Below are positions 7,895 through 16,253 of a stretch of DNA of 33,841 bases, one piece after another (within the stretch, counting starts at the first letter, position 1; each line of letters starts with the position of its first letter). The stretch spans positions 1 to 33,841 of the forward strand of contig CAYJPA010000065.1 in the NCBI GenBank assembly GCA_964371945.1. The letters run 5' to 3'. The notes under the pieces are model-generated. The model was not told the DNA's origin, did no database searches, and was given only the letters and a program-made list of their open reading frames with translations. A program made the translations under genes and the position numbers. This DNA is from CAYJPA01 sp964371945. GTDB lineage: Bacteria; Chloroflexota; Chloroflexia; Thermomicrobiales; UBA6265.

Positions 7895-9895
7895 ATGACC
7901 GGAAAGAGCGATTCGAGAGTTCGCGTGTCTCGGCGCACCATGATCAAGGGAGGCGCGGCAGCGGCTGCTGTCGGCGCCGTCGCCGCGGTACCCCAGTTGG
8001 GCAGCAATGGACCCACGTCCGCGCTGGCCCAATCCACGGAAGATATCGCGAACGCGCGTGGCCTCACTCCAGCGGATATCACCGCTGCGCTCAAAACATA
8101 CGTTCCCAGCGGCAAACTGGACGATTACTACATGTTTGCCTCGGGTGGTCACGGCGGCCAGGTGCTCGTGTTGGGGCTTCCATCAATGCGGCTGCTGAAA
8201 GTGATCGGCGTTTTCACCCCGGAGCCATGGCAGGGGTACGGCTTCTCCGATGACACAAGAGCCGTTCTGGAAGGCGGGAACATCGACGGCAAAACAGTCA
8301 CCTGGGGCGATACCCACCATCCTGGACTCAGCGAGACCAACGGTGAGTATGACGGCCAGTGGCTTTTCATCAACGACAAGGCACACGCCCGGATGGCGGT
8401 GATCGACCTGCGGGACTTCGAAACGAAGCAACTGGTCAAGAACCCGCACATCATGAGCAATCACGGCGGCGCATTCGTCACGCCGAACACCGACTACATC
8501 ATCGACGGATCGCAATATGCGGTCCCGTTCGGTTGGGAATATGCCCCGCTGTCCGACTACAAGAATTCGTATCGCGGAGCGATGACCTTCTGGAAGTTCT
8601 CCCGAGAGTACGGCCGGATTGACATTCCAGCCTCTTTCTCCATCGAACTTCCCCCGTACTGGCAAGACCTGGCGGATGCGGGCAAGGGACCGAGCGACGG
8701 TTGGATGTTCTCCAACTCGCTCAACACCGAACTTGCAACCGGCGGCATTATGGAAGGCCAGCCACCGGTCGAGGCCGGGGCGTCCATGCGGGACATGGAC
8801 TACATGTCGGTCATCAACTGGCGGAAAGCTGCCGAGGTGATTGCCGGCGGCGGTGGCGAGGACATCAAGGGCATGAAGATGATCCGCATGCCCGAAGCGG
8901 TCGCGCAGGGATTGCTCTTCCAAGTGCCGGAGCCAAAGAGCCCGCACGGTGTCGACGTCACTCCGGATGGCAAGTACATCGTGGTCGCCGGAAAGCTCGA
9001 TCCCCATGTCACGATTTACAGCTTCCAGAAGATCCAGGATGCGATCGCGGCCGGGGGATTCACGGCCGATGAGTTCGGCGTACCGGTGCTCGACTACGCG
9101 ACCTGCGTCGAGGCTCAGGTCGAGCTTGGTCTCGGTCCGTTGCACACACAGTTCGACAACCGGGGTTTCGCCTATACCAGTCTCTTCCTGGACAGCGCCA
9201 TCGCCCGCTGGAAAGTCGGTGGCGAAGGAGTTGAAGGGGGATGGACGCTGGTCGACAAGATTCCGATGAACTACAACGTCGGACATATATGCACGGTTGA
9301 AGGTGATACGGTCAGTCCACAGGGGAACTTCCTGATCGGTTTGAACAAGTGGGCGATCGATCGCTTTGCACCGGTCGGACCGCTGCATCCGCAGAACTTC
9401 CAACTTGTGGATATCAGCGGCGACGCGATGCAGCTCCTGTACGACATGCCCATTGGCGTCGGGGAGCCGCACTACGCGCAAACGATTCGGGCTTCGAAGA
9501 TTCAACCCTGGGGGACCTATCCGGAAATGGGTTGGGATCCAATGGCTCAGGCGAAGAAACCCGGAGCACCGGAACCCGGCAAGGAAGGGGTGATTGTCGA
9601 CGGCACGAATGTGACGATCAACATGACCCTGGTCCGCAGTCACTTCACTCCTGACCGGGTGGAAGTCAAGGCGGGGTCACAGGTCACCTGGAACATCACG
9701 AACATCGAAATGGCCGATGACGCAACCCACGGTTTCGCGTTACCTGGTCAGAACATCAACCTGAGTATTGAGCCAGGCGAGGCGACCTCGGTCACATTCG
9801 TGGCCGACCGGCCAGGAGTCTACCCGTGGTACTGCACTGAGTTCTGCTCGGCGCTGCATCTCGAAATGATGGGGTACTTCCTGGTCACTCCGTAG
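7895..9895 (+). CDS. nosZ: Nitrous oxide reductase NosZ (Tat-exported)
   Basis: 666 residues, the normal size. NosZ reduces N2O to N2 in the periplasm or outer face of the membrane. SRRTMIKGG at residues 12-20 followed by an Ala-rich stretch is a twin-arginine signal. All seven CuZ histidines are present: H141/H142 in DTHHP, H190 in SNHGG, H351 in SPHG, H417 in GPLHTQF, H464 in NVGHI, H526 in EPHYAQ. The C-terminal cupredoxin domain has the complete CuA set: H612, C647, C651, H655, M658. AGGAGG at 7881-7886, 8 nt before the ATG, fixes the start. It stands apart from the other nos genes by about 1.2 kb and ends at a strong hairpin. The downstream gene content (NosB-like protein, nosD-F-Y-L, cytochrome c, no nosR) is typical of clade II clusters, although clade II enzymes more often use Sec signals. 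Confidence 0.97.
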   Translation: MTGKSDSRVRVSRRTMIKGGAAAAAVGAVAAVPQLGSNGPTSALAQSTEDIANARGLTPADITAALKTYVPSGKLDDYYMFASGGHGGQVLVLGLPSMRLLKVIGVFTPEPWQGYGFSDDTRAVLEGGNIDGKTVTWGDTHHPGLSETNGEYDGQWLFINDKAHARMAVIDLRDFETKQLVKNPHIMSNHGGAFVTPNTDYIIDGSQYAVPFGWEYAPLSDYKNSYRGAMTFWKFSREYGRIDIPASFSIELPPYWQDLADAGKGPSDGWMFSNSLNTELATGGIMEGQPPVEAGASMRDMDYMSVINWRKAAEVIAGGGGEDIKGMKMIRMPEAVAQGLLFQVPEPKSPHGVDVTPDGKYIVVAGKLDPHVTIYSFQKIQDAIAAGGFTADEFGVPVLDYATCVEAQVELGLGPLHTQFDNRGFAYTSLFLDSAIARWKVGGEGVEGGWTLVDKIPMNYNVGHICTVEGDTVSPQGNFLIGLNKWAIDRFAPVGPLHPQNFQLVDISGDAMQLLYDMPIGVGEPHYAQTIRASKIQPWGTYPEMGWDPMAQAKKPGAPEPGKEGVIVDGTNVTINMTLVRSHFTPDRVEVKAGSQVTWNITNIEMADDATHGFALPGQNINLSIEPGEATSVTFVADRPGVYPWYCTEFCSALHLEMMGYFLVTP

Positions 9896-9916
9896 TCTCA
9901 CGGCCCACACACGAAT

Positions 9917-9945
9917 CCGGCGGATCCCTTATCGGGATCCGCCGG
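9917..9945 (+). terminator. Strong hairpin after nosZ
   Basis: A perfect 12-bp inverted repeat (CCGGCGGATCCC / GGGATCCGCCGG) with a 5-nt loop starts 22 bp after the nosZ stop codon. There is no run of T after it, so it could be a terminator of the U-poor kind common in high-GC bacteria, or an mRNA-stabilising 3' end. Confidence 0.7.
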
Positions 9946-10516
9946 TCTGCTAACCCGACACCACAACCATGGCGTGGCTTCCCGGGGATTAAACGAGAGA
10001 GCTGCTGTTGAAGAGGCGAGACCCTGATGACGTTCGACATGAGCGGCGGGTATCCATCCAAGGGTCGAGCCTGAGGTGCATCGAACGCTGGCCAGATCGG
10101 ATCCCTGGTCTGCCTGCACTCCTCGCCGCGGCCGCGAGCGGGGGCATGCCCTCGCCCGTCCCGCCGCCGATATCAGCGTCAAAATGACCGTGGAAGCGAT
10201 CGAAGGCCAGGGCTTGTTTCAGCAAGACATCTTTTGGAGCGCCGCATGCTCTGAAGTGAATCCGTGTGTGCTCCACCACCTCTGCCGTACGGTGCGGCCA
10301 GCAGTCGAGGAATTGATGGCGAGCGACGACCTTGCGTTGGGCCTAGCCGTACTGGCCGAATGAGGGATCGCGCCCGGCGAACACACTGGCAACTCAGGCA
10401 CGTCACTTAGCGAGAGCGCTGCCCGCGCCGCGGCAGGATCATCAAGACTTGTGACGATCGCCAGCTTCGCCTCAAGACACTGACGACGCCAGAAAGCACT
10501 CCCGGACGTATCAGCA
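9946..10516. other. About 570 bp with no confident gene
   Basis: No open frame here has a convincing ribosome-binding site or a family I recognise. The best plus-strand frame (10076-10363) contains an amphipathic, protein-like stretch (VKMTVEAIEGQGLFQQD, then VEELMASDDLALGLAVLAE) but an Arg-rich implausible N-terminus. It may be the remains of a broken gene. No repeats or RNA gene were seen. Confidence 0.4.
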
Positions 10517-10816
10517 TTACTCGATCGCATGGTAAATCGTGTAGTTGATCGTGCCCTCGGCAAATGGCATCGCCATCGCTAGCCGGCCGTACTCCCGGTC
10601 TTCGCCGGTCCGCGCTTCGTGATGCTCATATCCCGTCAGGTCATCGTATGCGTAAATCAGGCGCACCGTGTTCATCGGCCCCGAAATGCCCTGCAGCACT
10701 CGCGGAACACCATAGCCTTGGTCTCGCGCATAGCTGCTGTAGACCGCAACGGCATCCATGAAATCGGGCAAGCGCCCGTAGACGATCTGGCCTTCGACGT
10801 GGACTTCGACCGACAT
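10517..10816 (-). CDS. Small hypothetical protein, possibly dimeric alpha/beta barrel
   Basis: 99 residues from the ATG at 10816-10814, which is preceded by GGAGGAGAG at about 6 nt spacing; the open frame continues upstream but without such a signal. The sequence (MSVEVHVEGQIVYGRLPDF, then VRLIYAYDDLTGYEHHE and a C-terminal TINYTIYHAIE) suggests alternating strands and helices. It resembles NIPSNAP/ABM-like small barrels, in which two subunits build an active site. No catalytic residue can be named. It lies on the opposite strand between nosZ and the rest of the nos genes, so a role in N2O reduction is not implied. Confidence 0.6.
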   Translation of the reverse strand: MSVEVHVEGQIVYGRLPDFMDAVAVYSSYARDQGYGVPRVLQGISGPMNTVRLIYAYDDLTGYEHHEARTGEDREYGRLAMAMPFAEGTINYTIYHAIE

Positions 10817-11124
10817 CGCTCTCCTCCGATCGATCAGACCCCGGAACCAAGGGAAACGCGCTCGACTCCATGGGGAATCCGCACAACAACTCAGCGCCCC
10901 GCGTTCCATTCACGCAACAGCTGGCGAACTGCCCCAATCATCATCCGCGCGGAGCCTGTAACAAATTTGCAACGCCGGCATCCTCTGGTTGCACGTTCGC
11001 TTCACAAGCACCTCAGTAGTCTAGCCGAAGCAGTGCGACGCGGCGCCGGCGCCGGGTGCTTGAGCGTCGAACGGCTGGACTGCGGCTTGGCAGTTCAGGC
11101 ATCTTATGAGAAAGGCTGCTCATT

Positions 11125-11787
11125 GTGATCGCAAGTCCACAAACGGCATCACCCGAGGCTACCCCGGGCACGACCCATGCAAGGGCTCTCGTCGTGTCAT
11201 GGAGCATCGCTCAGATCGTGCAGTTCTGCATGGTCACAGGTGGGGCCGCATTGTTGATCGCCTCGATCTTCTTCCCGTACTGGAGTATCACATTACATGC
11301 GCCGCAGTACCCCAAGGGTCTCTATATCGAGATCTTTGTGAACAAGATGCAGCCGATGCGCAATGTTTTTGAAGTTGATGGCCTCAATCACTACATCGGC
11401 ATGATCAAGCTAACGGATGCCGCATCCCTCGAGCGTTCGATCTCTGTCTACGCCATTCCCATGGTTGCGGCGCTGACAGTCGTTTCGCTCTTTCTCAAGG
11501 GCGTGTGGCGATGGCTACTTAGGCTGCCGATCATCCTCTACCCCGTGGTCTTTGCGGTCGATTTGTTCGCATGGCTCTTCTATGCCGGGCACTCACTCGA
11601 CAAACATGCGCCAATGAGCAGCTCGATCAAGGAGTTCACTCCTCGGATCTACGGCAACGGGACGATCGGCCAGTTCACAACCGAAGCTGGATTTATGAAC
11701 GGGTTCTACCTTAGCATTACGGCCGCGGCGATTGTTTTGGCGGTCACGATCTGGGAGTGGCGGGGCCGTCATGCGACCGGCAACTAA
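11125..11787 (+). CDS. nosB: Membrane protein of clade II nos clusters (NosB-like)
   Basis: 220 residues with about four membrane helices: near residues 32-53, 107-125, 131-155 and 193-212. Between the first two lies a conserved-looking outer segment with YWSITLHAPQYPKGLYIEI and GLNHYIGM. I associate these motifs from memory with the polytopic protein called NosB, which accompanies atypical (clade II) nosZ. Its function is not established; proposed roles are in electron supply or maturation. Start is GTG at 11125 with AAAGG about 12 nt before. It overlaps nosD by 17 nt, so the two are co-transcribed. The gene symbol is tentative. Confidence 0.65.
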   Translation: MIASPQTASPEATPGTTHARALVVSWSIAQIVQFCMVTGGAALLIASIFFPYWSITLHAPQYPKGLYIEIFVNKMQPMRNVFEVDGLNHYIGMIKLTDAASLERSISVYAIPMVAALTVVSLFLKGVWRWLLRLPIILYPVVFAVDLFAWLFYAGHSLDKHAPMSSSIKEFTPRIYGNGTIGQFTTEAGFMNGFYLSITAAAIVLAVTIWEWRGRHATGN

Positions 11788-13252
11788 CCACCATCTCGCC
11801 GCGCCGCGGCACTCGCTCACCATCATCCTCACGGTCCTTGCTCTACTGCTCTCGCCGGCGCATAGGAATCGATCCGCGGCCGCGAGCGATCTGGAAGTCT
11901 GCTCCAGCTGCCAATTCACATCACTCGCCGAGGCTATCGATCTGGCCGAGCCGGGGGCCGAGATTGTCGTGCGCGGCGGGGAGTATCCGGGGGGCCTGGT
12001 GATCGGTAAGTCCTTGACGCTGACCGGGATCGATCATCCAGTCATTGATGGCGGCAACTCGGGAACACTCGTGTTTGCGAAGGATGTCGACCTTACGATG
12101 TCGGGATTCACGCTCCGGCGCACCGGCTCCGTTCACGACAAAGAGGATTCGGCGATCGTGGTCGAAGGCGGTCGGGCGACGATTCTTGATAACACCATTG
12201 AAGACGCGCTCTTCGGTGTATACCTGAAGGATGCACAAGGAAGCACGATTCGAGGCAATGTGATTCAAGGCAAGGATGTCGACATCGCGATGCGCGGTGA
12301 CGGAATCAAAGTCTGGTTTTCGGACGACGTGACCATCGAAGGCAACCAAGCGAGCTCTGGACGTGATGTCATTCTCTGGTACTCGAACCGGGGAATCGTT
12401 CGAAACAACGTGTTGGATCACGAACGGTATGGTCTCCATCTCATGTTCAGCAACGACGCTCTCATCGAGGGGAATTCGATGCGGGCGAATTCCATCGGTC
12501 TCTTCATCATGTATAGCAAGAACATTCGTGTGGTCGGCAATTCGCTTTCAGACAATCATGGACCGAGCGGCGGCGGAATCGGTCTGAAGGATGTCGACAA
12601 CATCACGGTCGAAGGAAACCGATTCGTCAACAACCAAGTTGGCGCGCAAATCGATACTTCGCCGACTTCAAATGGAATCGAAAATTACTGGCGTGACAAC
12701 GTCTTTGCGTTCAATCAGACCGCGATTGGAATCATGCCGTCGGTCCAGCACAACACCTTGACAGGGAACTCATTCGTCGACAACAGTGAGCATGTCGCCA
12801 CGCTAGGCCGCGGTCAGCTGCACGGCATCACTTGGTCGGAAAACGGTATCGGAAACTACTGGAGCGATTACGCCGGGTTTGACGCGGATGGCGATGGCAT
12901 CGGCGATATTCCATATCGCGCGGAACGGTTGTTTGAATCCCTGATGGATGACAATCCGGAGCTCAAGCTCTTCCTCTTCAGCCCATCGGCCATGGCGATC
13001 GATTTTGCCGCGAAGGCGTTCCCCGGCGTGCGCCCTGAGACGAAGCTCGAGGATCCCTCGCCGTTGATAACGCCCAGCGTCTCTCCATTCCTACCCGCCC
13101 CAGAGCAACTGTCGGGCGGTTCTCGGCTGGTCGTGGGTGGCTTCGGACTGGTCTCAGCCGCGGGCGCGTTCGCCCTCATCGGCCGGTTGCGTCCCAAACG
13201 CGGAACGAATGCTCGCCGCAGATCTGCAACAATGAGCGGGGCCGTATTATGA
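11771..13252 (+). CDS. nosD: NosD, periplasmic copper-site maturation protein
   Basis: 493 residues from the ATG at 11771. A hydrophobic stretch near residues 17-30 serves as export signal. The main body is a right-handed parallel beta-helix built of repeated I.GN / V.GN turns (carbohydrate-binding/CASH type), with GIGNYWSDYAGFDADGDGIGDIPY near residue 360. That ending is diagnostic for NosD. A hydrophobic C-terminal segment (GGFGLVSAAGAFALIG) then a basic tail look like a membrane anchor. NosD works with the NosFY ABC transporter to assemble the CuZ [4Cu:2S] cluster of NosZ. It overlaps the upstream gene by 17 nt and nosF by 4 nt (ATGA). Confidence 0.93.
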   Translation: MRPATNHHLAAPRHSLTIILTVLALLLSPAHRNRSAAASDLEVCSSCQFTSLAEAIDLAEPGAEIVVRGGEYPGGLVIGKSLTLTGIDHPVIDGGNSGTLVFAKDVDLTMSGFTLRRTGSVHDKEDSAIVVEGGRATILDNTIEDALFGVYLKDAQGSTIRGNVIQGKDVDIAMRGDGIKVWFSDDVTIEGNQASSGRDVILWYSNRGIVRNNVLDHERYGLHLMFSNDALIEGNSMRANSIGLFIMYSKNIRVVGNSLSDNHGPSGGGIGLKDVDNITVEGNRFVNNQVGAQIDTSPTSNGIENYWRDNVFAFNQTAIGIMPSVQHNTLTGNSFVDNSEHVATLGRGQLHGITWSENGIGNYWSDYAGFDADGDGIGDIPYRAERLFESLMDDNPELKLFLFSPSAMAIDFAAKAFPGVRPETKLEDPSPLITPSVSPFLPAPEQLSGGSRLVVGGFGLVSAAGAFALIGRLRPKRGTNARRRSATMSGAVL

Positions 13253-14166
13253 TCAAACCCGGTCAGTCTCCCAAGACCACAGGTGGCGCACTGGCAATCA
13301 CCGTCGAGCGACTGTCGAAGCGATACGGATCGGCCAGCGCTCTGGTCGACGTCTCGTTTGCCGTCGAACCGGGCACGGCTCTGGCTCTCTGGGGTCCGAA
13401 TGGGGCAGGAAAAACCACGATTCTCCGGTGTTTGCTCGGGTTAGCACACTATTCCGGCGATGTTCGCATCCACGGCAAGGATCCGCGATCGGACGGGAAA
13501 TCGACCCGCGCCTCGATCGGATTCGTGCCTCAGGATTTGCCGATCGGACCGCTGAGCGTCGGCGAAATGACCGCATTTGTCTCAACGCTCAAACATGCTC
13601 CCCTGAATCATTCGCTTCGCCAGCTTGATCTCCTTGGCATCGGAGATCAACTCGACAAAGCAGTCGGAGAGCTGTCAGGCGGCATGAAACAACGCCTCGC
13701 GCTAGCGCTCGCGCTCATCGGAGATCCATCGGTGCTGCTCCTCGATGAGCCGACCGCCAGCCTCGATGCGCGCGGCCGGGCTGAACTGCTCGATCTCCTC
13801 CGCACCCTCAAACGGGAAGGCAAGACGCTCGTTTATTCGTCTCACCTGCCGGAAGATGTGCTCGCGATCGCGGACCGTGTCTTGATGATCGAGCACGGGC
13901 ACATCCAGAGCTCACTCCTCCCTTCGCAGTTCCAGGCGGTGATCGGACGAACCCAGCGGTTGATTGTCACGCTCTCCAACGGCCACATGCCGGACGCGTT
14001 GGCGGCATTGAAGACGCTGGGCATCGAGGCTGAATCGTCCGGCAAGATTCTTTCGATTCCGGTCGATGTCCGTCAAAAAGCCGAGGTGTTGTCCCGGCTC
14101 GTGCGTCACGGAGTCGAGATCGACGACTTTGAAGTGGAGAGGCGGGAATGGACAGAACGGTCATAG
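13249..14166 (+). CDS. nosF: NosF, ABC transporter ATP-binding protein
   Basis: 305 residues with a complete ABC ATPase: Walker A GPNGAGKTT at 49-57, Q-loop near VPQDLPIG, signature LSGGMKQRL at 142-150, Walker B VLLLDE at 162-167 and a switch His in SSHL. NosF powers the NosY permease, which delivers a sulfur species for CuZ assembly in NosZ. The ATG overlaps the nosD stop (ATGA), and the 3' end overlaps nosY by 19 nt. The C-terminal ~90 residues form the extra domain common in ABC-2 type ATPases. Identification as NosF rests on position between nosD and nosY. Confidence 0.93.
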   Translation: MIKPGQSPKTTGGALAITVERLSKRYGSASALVDVSFAVEPGTALALWGPNGAGKTTILRCLLGLAHYSGDVRIHGKDPRSDGKSTRASIGFVPQDLPIGPLSVGEMTAFVSTLKHAPLNHSLRQLDLLGIGDQLDKAVGELSGGMKQRLALALALIGDPSVLLLDEPTASLDARGRAELLDLLRTLKREGKTLVYSSHLPEDVLAIADRVLMIEHGHIQSSLLPSQFQAVIGRTQRLIVTLSNGHMPDALAALKTLGIEAESSGKILSIPVDVRQKAEVLSRLVRHGVEIDDFEVERREWTERS

Positions 14167-14978
14167 CCGCTATCGCCGCCAAGGAAACGCGATCTGGGTT
14201 GCGAAACCGGTGGTTCGTACTGTACGCGGTCATCTTCACCGCCTTGTCCATCGGTTTTTCTTTGATCGCACTCGGCGGATCGAATTTGACCGGGCAACCG
14301 GGGTTTGGGCGGACGTCAGCCGGGCTACTGAATTTGATGCTGCTGATGGTGCCGCTGATTGGGCTGACCGTCGGTGCACAGAGCCTCGTGGCCGATCGCC
14401 AGGATCGCAGCCTCGACTATTTGCTGGCGCAGCCGGTCTCTCCAGGCGAGGTCTTCATTGGGAAGTACCTCGGCGCCGCGCTGTCACTTGTGCTGTTGCT
14501 GGTGCTCGGATTCGGCTTTTCCGGGATCGTGATGGCCCTGCGTGGAACCACGGCAGAACTCGGCGACTTCCTCATGTTGATCGCCCTCACGCTCTGCCTT
14601 GGCCTCGGCATGCTGAGCATCGGGTACTTAGTGTCAAGTTGGGCGACGGAATCGGCGGCATCGCTCGGGATCGCGGTGACACTCTGGCTGGTTTTCGTCG
14701 TTATCGGTGACCTCGGTCTGATGGGCACGTCGCTTGTGATGGATCTGCGGCCGGACACCCTTTTGGCTGCCACCCTCGTCAATCCGCTGGATGTGTACAA
14801 GATCCTGAGCGTCGATCGCTTACAAACCTCGCTCGAAATCCTTGGGCCCGCCGGGACATATGCCACGAACGAGCTGGGCGCCGCGTTGGCGCCGGTGCTG
14901 CTGTTCATCCTTGTCCTGTGGGTGCTCTTGCCTCTTCCGCTCGGCTATGTGATCTTCAAACGGGCCAACATTCGATGA
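14148..14978 (+). CDS. nosY: NosY, ABC transporter permease
   Basis: 276 residues with about six membrane helices and the ABC-2 permease pattern ETRSGLRNRWF at the N-terminus, then DRQDRSLDYLLAQPVSPGEVFIGKYLG around residues 82-108. Those segments are typical of NosY. With NosF and NosD it forms the transporter needed for CuZ biogenesis. GGAGAGGCGGG lies directly before the ATG at 14148, inside the end of nosF, and its stop overlaps the nosL start (ATGA). Translation is probably coupled throughout this run. Confidence 0.93.
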   Translation: MDRTVIAAIAAKETRSGLRNRWFVLYAVIFTALSIGFSLIALGGSNLTGQPGFGRTSAGLLNLMLLMVPLIGLTVGAQSLVADRQDRSLDYLLAQPVSPGEVFIGKYLGAALSLVLLLVLGFGFSGIVMALRGTTAELGDFLMLIALTLCLGLGMLSIGYLVSSWATESAASLGIAVTLWLVFVVIGDLGLMGTSLVMDLRPDTLLAATLVNPLDVYKILSVDRLQTSLEILGPAGTYATNELGAALAPVLLFILVLWVLLPLPLGYVIFKRANIR

Positions 14979-15424
14979 GCACGCGCAGAGCCCTCCTGCT
15001 GAGCGCCGTGGCAATCGGACTCGCCGGTTGTGGCGGCAGCGAGAAACAGAACGGGCCGCCGAAGATCTCGTATGGGGAAGAGACCTGCACGCGGTGCGGA
15101 ATGTTGATTACCGACGAGCGACACGCCGCGGCGTTGACCGGCGGCAGCGCCGGACAGCTTCTGTTCGACGACATCGGCGAGTTGGTGGCTACGGTTCAGG
15201 AGACTGAACTGGACTTGCGGAAGGTTTGGGTCCACTCGTACGACACAAAGGTATGGCTCGACGGCATTTCCGCCTATTATGTCGTCGATCCGAGCCGGTA
15301 CACTCCGATGGGCACGGGGGTCGTCGCGTTCGCCACGAACGAAGCGGCGGCGACCTTTTTGGGGAGCGCCAATGGGACAGTTTTGACCTGGAGTGAATTG
15401 CTGGGATCGTGGACGATCGAGTGA
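14975..15424 (+). CDS. nosL: NosL, outer copper-chaperone lipoprotein
   Basis: 149 residues. The signal peptide ends in LAGC (Cys19), a lipobox, so the protein is probably lipid-anchored on the outer face of the membrane. CTRCGM at 38-43 is the NosL copper(I)-binding motif (C38, C41, M43), and FDDIG / WVHSYDTKVWLDG segments match the family. NosL hands copper to NosZ through interaction with NosDFY. The frame is open upstream to 14918, but the ATG at 14975 overlaps the nosY stop and gives the signal peptide. Confidence 0.93.
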   Translation: MSTRRALLLSAVAIGLAGCGGSEKQNGPPKISYGEETCTRCGMLITDERHAAALTGGSAGQLLFDDIGELVATVQETELDLRKVWVHSYDTKVWLDGISAYYVVDPSRYTPMGTGVVAFATNEAAATFLGSANGTVLTWSELLGSWTIE

Positions 15425-15442
15425 CCGAAGGGAAAATCAAAA

Positions 15443-16150
15443 ATGACAAAAAGGCTCATCGCGCTGCTTGTTCTCATCGTAATCGGCACCGCGGGGATCT
15501 GGGCAATTGTCGCCCAAGATGAGTCCACCTCGACCCCGACAGCTATCGCTGCGTTGCCAATGATGACGCCAGTCGCGGCGTCGGCGACCGCGGCGTCGGC
15601 GACCGCGCCGGCGGTGACCTCGACCGCATCAGCGGTGACTCCGACCGCGCCGGCAGAGACCCCGTCCGTCGCGCCAGAGACCTCGACCGCATCAGCGGTG
15701 ACTCCGACCGCGCCGGCAGAGACCCCGTCCGTCGCGCCAGAGACCGCGACCGCATCAGCGGTGACTCCGACCGCGCCGGCAGAGACCCCGTCCGCGTCCG
15801 CGGAGACCGCGACAGTCGCGGCGGAGACGCCGTCCGTTTCGGCGGAGACGCCCGCTGGGTCAGTCGGAGATGTCGAGGCTGGGAAGAATCTGGCGACCCA
15901 GTGCATTGGCTGCCATTCCGTTGATGGCACAACAGTGGTCGGCCCATCGTGGAAGGGGATCTACGGTGAACCGGTCGAACTAGAGGACGGAACGACCGTG
16001 GTTGTGGACGAGGCGTACCTGGCAACGTCAATCAAGGACCCGACGTCCCAGATTGTAAAGGGATTCCCTCCCGCGATGCCGCCGTATTCGTGGTTGACCG
16101 ACCAGCAGGTGGCGGACATCATCGCGTACATCGAAACGTTGAAGGACTGA
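15443..16150 (+). CDS. Membrane-anchored monohaem cytochrome c on a repetitive Ala/Thr/Pro stalk
   Basis: 235 residues. Residues 5-23 are a hydrophobic anchor with no clear cleavage site. Residues 30-140 are a low-complexity Ala/Thr/Pro/Ser stalk containing a 21-residue repeat. The C-terminal class I cytochrome domain has CIGCH at 154-158 and a likely axial Met at M212 (PPAMPPY). It resembles the cytochrome c domain fused to some cytochrome oxidase subunit II proteins. Located 18 bp after nosL with AAGGGAAAA before the ATG, it is the last gene of the nos run. In the absence of nosR it is the likely electron donor to the CuA site of NosZ (inference). The stalk would give reach across the cell surface. 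Confidence 0.88.
   Translation: MTKRLIALLVLIVIGTAGIWAIVAQDESTSTPTAIAALPMMTPVAASATAASATAPAVTSTASAVTPTAPAETPSVAPETSTASAVTPTAPAETPSVAPETATASAVTPTAPAETPSASAETATVAAETPSVSAETPAGSVGDVEAGKNLATQCIGCHSVDGTTVVGPSWKGIYGEPVELEDGTTVVVDEAYLATSIKDPTSQIVKGFPPAMPPYSWLTDQQVADIIAYIETLKD
15618..15806. repeat. 63-bp tandem repeat in the cytochrome stalk
   Basis: The block beginning CGACCGCATCAGCGG recurs at 15621, 15684 and 15747, exactly 63 bp apart, giving three units (the last diverging at its end) of a 21-residue Ala/Thr/Pro repeat. The period is a multiple of three, so copy-number change keeps the frame and only alters stalk length. Confidence 0.9.
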
Positions 16151-16217
16151 TCGACTCGAGCCTGTAATACCGGGCGGCCCAGAAGTGACCAGCATCAATC
16201 AAAAATGGAGACCTCCC

Positions 16218-16233
16218 ATAGACAGATATCTAT
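16218..16233. promoter_or_regulatory. Probable ArsR operator 1 in the arsR promoter
   Basis: ATAGA-CAGATA-TCTAT is an inverted repeat in front of arsR. It overlaps a possible promoter TAGACA (16219-16224), 17 bp, TAGACT (16242-16247). Binding of the ArsR dimer here would block RNA polymerase. The same ATAGA-N6-TCTAT pattern occurs before arsM, which is the main support. Confidence 0.7.
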
Positions 16234-16253
16234 ATCTATGCTAGACTGCCTTC

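Noticed and set aside
8183..9643. Long minus-strand open frame of 486 codons opposite nosZ
   Set aside because: It is antisense to a NosZ with every copper ligand in place, and its product has no recognisable motif. It is a GC-driven shadow.
15618..15806. 63-bp repeats as a possible non-coding array or iteron set
   Set aside because: The period is a multiple of three within a cytochrome gene with a clear anchor before and haem domain after. It is a protein stalk repeat.
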